Positions 8,701 through 9,696 of a DNA stretch of 9,696 bases are shown one piece after another. The DNA comes from Desulfobacterales bacterium (lineage in GTDB: Bacteria > Desulfobacterota > Desulfobacteria > Desulfobacterales > JAUCGF01). Position 1 is the stretch's first letter. Each line of letters starts with the position of its first letter. The translations under genes and the position numbers were made by a program. Under the pieces are notes generated by a model. That model had not been told where the DNA came from. It ran no database searches and saw only the letters and a program-made list of their open reading frames with translations. Where the stretch lies: the NCBI GenBank assembly GCA_029940345.1, contig JAOZRC010000157.1:1-9696 (forward strand). The letters are read 5' to 3'.

Positions 8701-8873
8701 GTATTAGGATTAAAACAGAGTTTTTCATATAATTCGTATGCATTCTTGTAATTGCCATTAGTCAATTCCAGCCTGGCCGATACACGCACGGAAGCTTCAT
8801 CCAGAACTGTTGCCTGGCAAAAAAACGGAATCAAAAATAGGATAACGATATGGATAATAGTTCTTTTTAGCAT
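2748..8873 (-). CDS. Secreted alpha-2-macroglobulin with N-terminal TPR-like region
   Basis: A 2041-residue bacterial alpha-2-macroglobulin, longer than E. coli YfhM (about 1650). These proteins trap proteases: cutting the bait exposes a thioester that bonds to the attacker. Residues 1-21 are a signal peptide (MLKRTI, then IVILFLIPFFCQA). The residues before Cys19 (Pro-Phe-Phe) are not a lipobox, so it is probably soluble and periplasmic. Residues about 30-165 are TPR-like helices with a GHHRGGGKH motif (125-133). MG domains include an MG2 around 621-734 (DRPVYRPE), a Trp/Tyr-rich insertion (779-819), and later MG domains (TDRGYYHSGD, DKKEYAPGE, SKRYRPGE) to about 1149. An Ala/Pro/Met-rich bait-like segment spans 1233-1282 and the A2M core 1284-1322 (FWAAAVTTDEQGYVSF). 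The thioester is Cys1502-Thr-Glu-Gln1505, the TED helices include LSDGGWGWF (about 1582-1590), and a bMG10-like end spans about 1924-2034. ATG 8873 is chosen for its AGGAGG site and signal peptide. No pbpC is nearby. Confidence 0.93.
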   Translation of the reverse strand: MLKRTIIHIVILFLIPFFCQATVLDEASVRVSARLELTNGNYKNAYELYEKLCFNPNTNPKQIGQDLAHAVQCLANLNRIDEADAIREKTIALHENNWRLLMAAARSYADLQHSGYIVAGEFKRGHHRGGGKHADATERDRVRALQLMANAMQAASDEPDKNAVAGLYLNFADFLALHRGHNQAWRLQYLTDLSQLPDYEEGRHYYGSGSRGAPTDTDGNPGFYQIPVSWEAAQNDGERWRFLLVQAMELNPGFANTVKHRFANFLYHQFGVHTLRAYGFSPHLGEPDEQSDTASGLFTIHTLKTDETIARLATGIKRFTLPDEFNFIRIFEDTKNYPMLGRIFENRRQYPKAASYFRQAGNKAKVKQITGNWGVFEPVTVKPAGKAVRADYRFRNGRNVKFEAYRIKTRKLLDDLKKYIKSNPWKPDWQKENLNNIGYRLVHENQKRYIGDRAAQWSLKLEPRTGHSDRRITVDIPLREAGAYLLIAQMEDGNISRIIIWIDDTVIVKKPLDNSMLFYVADAVSGAPVENATVEFFGYQRKRRNKLLGYHTDIENFAEYTNRSGLIILTSDGRHPNMDTDAVISDAAFDRNKRWLIIATTPNGRLAFLGFTHVWFSKHYDRDYNKVKVLAITDRPVYRPEHTVKFNCWVRNAKYDQPDKSNFANRSVTVTITDPRAEKVYEKTVTADEYGGVAGEFTLSADATLGVYSITLPNYGSGGHFRVEEYKKPEFEVKVEAPSEPVMLGETVTAKVEAKYYFGAPVTHAKVKYKVLRYAHSQTWYPPALWDWFYNPGYWWFGYDYTWYPGWSQWGCRRPYPWWLPVRHAPPEIVMENEVPISADGSVNIPIDTSLAKELHGDTDHRYEITAEVTDLSRRTIVGSGKVLAARQPFKVFAWTDRGYYHSGDTVQASFKAKTSDDKPVLGKGKAVLHQIGYDHSGQVIEKAVQTWKVDPDPEGLAQIKIKAARPGQYRIAYTVTDIKNHTIEGGYVFVVRGQGFDGADFRFDHIELVTDKKEYAPGENVRMMINTEQPDATVLLFLRPANGVYRAPKMLRLNGKSTLVDFKIAQKDMPNFFVEAITIANGKLHTETREIIVPPGKRIINVNVEPSSKRYRPGEKADVKVRLTDLDGLPFVGSCVISVYDKAVEYISGGSNVPEIRSFFWKWRRRHHPQTESTLARVFHNLLKKNETSMYHLGVFGHLVADTDEFGDTTLGTAISDKRGYRATGVMRINKGAKMMMAAPVAAPAPAKPGSPSIANEAMAQAADMEASDGQPAMAEAAVRTQFADTAFWAAAVTTDEQGYVSFSFNMPENLTGWKFKVWGMGHGTKVGQGVAEAVTAKNLMVRLQAPRFFVQKDEVVLSANVHNYLENDADARVVLELDGPCLDLSGKQQQTVNIKSGEEVRVDWRVKVKFEGEAVVRMKALTTAESDALEMRFPVYVHGMDKQVAFSGTVRPDKQQSWFTIQVPQERRSEASRLEIRYSPTLAGAMVDALPYLAAYPYGCTEQTLNRFLPTVITHNILKRMNLDMAAIQEKRTNLNAQEIGDDRERAGQWKQFERNPVFDTDEVRRMVKKGVNRLTNMQLSDGGWGWFSGWGEHSYPHTTAVVMHGLQIARKNRVAIVPSVMDRGVQWLLQYERNQVEMIKNGHPKDKIDPWKQYVDNLDALIYMVLADAGHQNEAMREFLYEDRNHLTVYGKTIYGLALHQQKHREKLKMLLSNIEQYLVQDDENQTAWLNLGNDSYWWYWYGSEIEAHAYYLKLLAAVDPHGDTASRLVKYILNNRKHATYWNSTRDTAVCIEALADYLAASVEDKPDMSVAIYYDGKRMQTEKITSVNLFTFNNKFVMSGDTVESGEHTVEIRRSGKGPVYYNAYLSYFTLEDHIAKAGLEIKTERAYYRLKRVDKTVKTAGSRGQALDQKVEKYERSPLKNLDTLKSGDLIEVELTIQSKNDYEYIVFEDMKAAGFEPVDVRSGYTRNGMNAYMELRDEKVVFFVRRLPRGKHSIAYRLRAEIPGRFSALPTRAYGMYAPELRANSDEIKLYIED

Positions 8874-8878
8874 TTTTT

Positions 8879-8884
8879 CCTCCT
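8879..8884 (-). promoter_or_regulatory. Strong ribosome-binding site that fixes the A2M start
   Basis: On the - strand AGGAGG lies five bases before ATG 8873, the ideal arrangement. The same frame stays open up to an ATG at 8996. Those extra 41 residues would precede the signal peptide and overlap the end of the upstream gene, so 8873 is the start. Confidence 0.85.
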
Positions 8885-8944
8885 GATTATAAACCTCAAA
8901 GTGGCACCGGATGCGTATCCTTACCACGCAAACATCCGTCTCCG

Positions 8945-9307
8945 TCAAAACCACGCCCGCCGCTGTAATTTTTCCATGGCCATGCGCGTCGCCCATCGCA
9001 AAAATATTTTGGTGTATTTGGCTCCCGCCAGATACATGCCTAAGAGAAAGACAAGGTGGGACACCCCATAGATCAAGGGGCCGCCAACCACAGCCAGCAG
9101 CGGCTCATTAAAATAGACCGCCAGGATTCCCAGGAAACCGACCGCAGGCCAGCCAATGATATAGCTGAAAGCGATGATCGCCAAACCCAGTATGATTCGT
9201 GGCGTGGGACGCTCTTTAAACGCACTCAGGTCCGCCTGCTCCGCAATGGCACTGCGGACATAATCCGTTTGGGCCAGTTTATTAAATGTTCGTCTGATTA
9301 TTTTCAT
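8945..9307 (-). CDS. Small two-helix membrane protein, function unknown
   Basis: A 120-residue protein. A polar N-terminus (1-36, MKIIRRTFNKLAQTDY... to FKERPTPR) leads to two hydrophobic stretches, about 37-66 (IILGLAIIAFSYIIGWPAVG onward) and 70-95 (LLAVVGGPLIYGVSHLVFLLG). A basic C-terminus follows (KYTKIFLRWATRMAMEKLQRR). The charge pattern suggests a helical hairpin in the inner membrane with both ends in the cytosol. No known domain is recognised. ATG 9307 is preferred because 16 further in-frame codons upstream (to 9355) run through a REP fragment and the edge of a palindrome. No Shine-Dalgarno sequence is visible for either start. The stop lies 71 bases before the alpha-2-macroglobulin start on the same strand, which suggests co-transcription and perhaps a linked envelope role. 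Coding status rests on length, membrane pattern and position. Confidence 0.7.
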   Translation of the reverse strand: MKIIRRTFNKLAQTDYVRSAIAEQADLSAFKERPTPRIILGLAIIAFSYIIGWPAVGFLGILAVYFNEPLLAVVGGPLIYGVSHLVFLLGMYLAGAKYTKIFLRWATRMAMEKLQRRAWF

Positions 9308-9333
9308 TAAGATGACTATGAGGCAATCATACA

Positions 9334-9347
9334 AGGTCGGGTTAGCG
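9334..9347 (+). repeat. Truncated REP remnant
   Basis: AGGTCGGGTTAGCG matches 14 consecutive bases of the left REP unit at 1798-1811. The rest of the REP is missing and the palindrome at 9351 begins three bases later. This suggests a REP cut off by later insertion or rearrangement. It lies just upstream of the small membrane-protein gene, in the space where its leader would be. Confidence 0.6.
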
Positions 9348-9350
9348 AAT

Positions 9351-9446
9351 ATCATTGTCTGAATTAGGATTTTTAAGATTGAATGATTTTAAGATTTTGG
9401 CATCCTATAATCCGTTAATCTTACAAATCCTAATTCAGACAGTGAT
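9351..9446. repeat. 96-bp near-perfect palindromic element
   Basis: The outer 22 bases of each arm (9351-9372 and 9425-9446) are inverted copies with 21/22 identity. The core terminus is GTCTGAATTAGGATTT (9357-9372) and its exact reverse complement (9425-9440). The next 24 bases of each arm (9373-9396 and 9401-9424) pair imperfectly, sharing TAAGATT and GATT blocks, and close on a 4-base loop, TTGG. The GTCTGAAT...AGGATT signature resembles a dispersed repeat I recall from Desulfobacteraceae and large sulfur bacteria. It has no coding capacity, so it is a MITE-like or hairpin repeat. It lies between the gene-free end and the promoter-proximal side of the - strand operon, so the transcript may begin within or before it. 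Confidence 0.88.
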
Positions 9447-9483
9447 TGGCAGCTACCATTTCAAACATATTGTTATTTTTTTC

Positions 9484-9537
9484 GGGTGAATGTTGCGTTT
9501 GCACACTTCTTTAAGGAATACGTTTCACATTTCACCC
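9484..9537. repeat. Small inverted repeat in the gene-free stretch
   Basis: GGGTGAA (9484-9490) and TTCACCC (9531-9537) are exact inverted copies 40 bases apart. Pairing extends by TGT/ACA with one bulged base. It could be a weak stem-loop in the leader of the - strand operon or chance in AT-rich DNA. Confidence 0.3.
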
Positions 9538-9545
9538 ATAATTTT

Positions 9546-9599
9546 CATCCCGCCAATCCTTTAATCAAGTCAATAAAGATTCAGACGTATCCTAATTCA
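9546..9599 (-). repeat. Decayed half-copy of the GTCTGAAT...GGATT repeat
   Basis: Read on the - strand from 9586 down to 9546, the sequence starts GTCTGAAT and later contains GATTAAAGGATT and ends in GGGATG. It aligns with one arm of the palindrome at 9351-9446 (GTCTGAAT, GATTAACGGATT, AGGATG) at nearly the same spacing, with one indel. Just beyond, 9588-9599 (TATCCTAATTCA) matches another arm end. It is a single degenerate arm without its partner, so it is an old or truncated copy. Confidence 0.5.
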
Positions 9600-9696
9600 A
9601 AAAGCATGGTAATTTTAAAAAATTGAACACAACTTCGGCGTATCTATCCGTGCAACTGCGCTTTTAATCCTTTTCTTATGAATCCCTATTCTTATA

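Larger units (their letters stand above)
9356..9696. other. Gene-free, AT-rich repeat zone at the window end
   Basis: No reading frame of useful length with a start and ribosome-binding site is seen on either strand. The stretch holds most of the palindrome at 9351-9446, the small inverted repeat at 9484-9537 and the decayed half-copy at 9546-9599. Positions 9600-9696 are plain AT-rich sequence with no feature I can support. The promoter of the - strand operon should lie here, but I could not pick one with confidence. Confidence 0.7.

Noticed and set aside
8886..8891. TATAAT on the - strand just before the A2M ribosome-binding site
   Set aside because: No -35 match lies at the right distance, and the transcript would begin at or inside the Shine-Dalgarno sequence.
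8874..8996. A 41-residue N-terminal extension of the A2M
   Set aside because: It would bury the signal peptide inside the protein and overlap the upstream gene. The AGGAGG site favours ATG 8873.
9308..9355. A 16-residue extension of the small membrane protein
   Set aside because: It would be encoded by a REP remnant and the palindrome edge and has no ribosome-binding site.

Overview
This window looks like a chromosomal piece of a Gram-negative bacterium. The evidence is a MipA/OmpV-type outer-membrane protein, a secreted bacterial alpha-2-macroglobulin, a GT25-type glycosyltransferase, and several short dispersed palindromic repeats. The mix of repeat families, and an alpha-2-macroglobulin of the long TPR-fused kind, recalls Desulfobacterota (Desulfobacterales-like) genomes. 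That placement is an impression from family resemblance, not a result. There is no rRNA, tRNA, CRISPR array, transposase or phage module.

Layout. Positions 1-184 are the leader of a LexA-type repressor, with a candidate promoter and a possible 24-codon leader ORF. On the + strand follow lexA (185-829), a MipA/OmpV-family outer-membrane protein (914-1780) and a GT25-like glycosyltransferase with a C-terminal hydrophobic tail (1880-2575). A two-armed REP element (REPIN, 1796-1871) sits between the last two and ends 8 bases before the glycosyltransferase start codon. Positions 2576-2747 separate convergent transcription units and hold a cluster of palindromes bracketed by a perfect 10-base inverted repeat. 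The - strand carries a small two-helix membrane protein (9307-8945) and then a 2041-residue alpha-2-macroglobulin (8873-2748), which fills about 63% of the window. The last ~340 bases (9356-9696) have no gene. They hold a 96-base near-perfect palindrome, a decayed half-copy of the same family, and a REP remnant just beside them.

How the genes work together. LexA is probably an independent SOS regulator. The OmpV-like protein and the glycosyltransferase are co-oriented and both fit cell-envelope work. The small membrane protein and the alpha-2-macroglobulin are co-oriented with a 71-base gap and may form an operon. Bacterial alpha-2-macroglobulins trap attacking proteases in the periplasm through a bait region and a thioester. 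This one keeps the thioester motif (Cys1502-Thr-Glu-Gln1505), but it lacks a lipobox and has no pbpC neighbour here. Its extra features are an N-terminal repeat domain, a Trp/Tyr-rich insertion and an Ala/Pro/Met-rich bait-like segment. I see no clearly new multi-gene system. The best leads are the A2M/small-membrane-protein pair and the nested palindromic repeats.
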